64,000 nt of DNA from Rhodopseudomonas palustris (GTDB taxonomy: Bacteria > Pseudomonadota > Alphaproteobacteria > Rhizobiales > Xanthobacteraceae): the NCBI RefSeq assembly GCF_003591005.1, contig NZ_QYYD01000015.1:1-64000 (forward strand). The letters are read 5' to 3'. Position 1 is the first letter of the stretch. Each line of letters starts with the position of its first letter. Of the stretch, positions 63,470-64,000 are shown in pieces. Under the pieces are notes generated by a model. The model was not told the DNA's origin and searched no databases. It saw only the letters and a program-made list of their open reading frames with translations. Position numbers and translations under genes: made by a program.

Positions 63470-64000
63470 TCAGTCTTTCTTTCCGGCGGTGATGGAAAGC
63501 TTGGCGTAATAGCTTGCGACCGCCTTGATATCGGCTTCGTCCAGCTTGCTGGCGATGCCGGTCATCAGATGCAGCGCATCGTTCTGTCGCGTGGCGCTGC
63601 GGAACGCGGTGAGTTGATTCTCGATGTACTTCGCCGATTGGCCTGCGAGACGCGGAAAGCCGGCGCCGACGCCTTCGCCTTGCGGTCCGTGGCACTGGTT
63701 GCAGGCCGGAAGTCCGTTTGCCCAGACCCCGATCGTGGCGAGGTCGCGGCCCCGGGTTGCAGCGAGTTCAGAGTTGGCGGCCTGGTCTATTGCCGGCGGC
63801 GCCGACTGGCTTGCGTAGTACGCGGCGACGGCTTGCCGCTCCTCGGGCGACAGGCCCTTCGCGACCGGCGACATTACCTCGCTGGAGCGGCTGCTGTCCG
63901 CGAAGCTGTTCAATTGATGAACGAGATAGCCGGCATTGAGACCGGACAGCCTGGGATAGCCATCAGCCGGAAGGCCTTCGCCCTTCTGGCCGTGACACGA
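63470..64000 (-). CDS. tsdB: diheme cytochrome c, TsdB-like (5' part outside window)
   Basis: Partial: the gene runs out of the window at 64000 in an open frame beginning SCHGQKGEGLPADGYPRLSG, the tail of a first heme motif. Two similar c4-type domains: the cut one, then CNQCHGPQGEGVGAGFPRLAGQS for the second heme. It ends two bases before tsdA. In TsdA systems TsdB is the electron acceptor, so the pair is probably co-transcribed. Confidence 0.82.
   Translation of the reverse strand, partial: SCHGQKGEGLPADGYPRLSGLNAGYLVHQLNSFADSSRSSEVMSPVAKGLSPEERQAVAAYYASQSAPPAIDQAANSELAATRGRDLATIGVWANGLPACNQCHGPQGEGVGAGFPRLAGQSAKYIENQLTAFRSATRQNDALHLMTGIASKLDEADIKAVASYYAKLSITAGKKD

Overview
The window reads as a piece of chromosome from a high-GC alphaproteobacterium of the Bradyrhizobium/Rhodopseudomonas group (Nitrobacteraceae). 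The protein content best fits Rhodopseudomonas palustris or a close relative. Reasons: glutamine synthetase II with a divergent GstI-like small gene, the aa3-type oxidase subunit IV next to pntAA-AB-B, GapR (DUF2312), the pyk-DUF1036 pair, a cysG-DUF2849-cysI-DUF934 run, and many palindromic intergenic repeats. I see no tRNA, rRNA, CRISPR array or transposase. The window carries 67 protein genes, one frameshifted and one cut by the right edge.

Layout. 0.3-2.5 kb: malate synthase G. 2.7-9.9 kb: sulfur assimilation, with the sulfate ABC genes sbp-cysT-cysW on the minus strand diverging from cysG-DUF2849-cysI-DUF934 on the plus strand; cysA and cysH are not here. 10.2-12.9 kb: glutamine metabolism (glutaminase, GstI-like protein, GSII). 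13.3-15.9 kb: a CAP-domain lipoprotein, a patatin and 3-hydroxybutyrate dehydrogenase. 16-18.5 kb: a BrnTA toxin-antitoxin pair, a Wzx-type exporter and a small membrane protein. 19-20.9 kb: a PAS protein overlapping a membrane chemoreceptor gene that has a one-base frameshift. 21-30.3 kb: housekeeping and small conserved genes (a secreted Tyr/Gly-rich protein, YbaK deacylase, haloacid dehalogenase, amidohydrolase, L36, TPR protein, hydrolase, OsmC, HicAB, pyruvate kinase, DUF1036, DUF1244, GapR).

30.5-40.6 kb: cell wall genes (DUF882 M15-like peptidase, YcbB-like L,D-transpeptidase), a sigma54 response regulator, a TerC family protein, an M3 oligoendopeptidase with a Lys/Ala-rich tail, and an AbrB/Doc toxin-antitoxin pair. 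41-44.3 kb: oxidase subunit IV and the proton-translocating transhydrogenase. 44.5-51.3 kb: glyoxalase, cupin, an Ala-rich membrane protein, S21, aquaporin Z, purEK, a diguanylate cyclase and two DUF465 genes. 51.5-55.5 kb: an FAD oxidoreductase and a PAS-GGDEF-EAL protein. 55.8-62.4 kb: a putrescine-type ABC operon (potG-potH ... potI) split by a 3.7-kb cassette of a lone substrate-binding protein, an IclR regulator, a GST and an SDR. 62.5-64 kb: tsdA and a truncated tsdB-like gene for thiosulfate oxidation.

The most interesting items are the broken pot operon, with a translationally coupled 16-codon remnant at its edge; a perfect 11-bp inverted repeat that buries the hicA start codon; interlocked inverted repeats sitting on a near-consensus promoter of the AbrB/Doc pair; the GstI/glnII region; and the number of palindromic repeat families. 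I see no clearly new multi-gene defence or metabolic system; the novelty is mostly regulatory or in genome structure.
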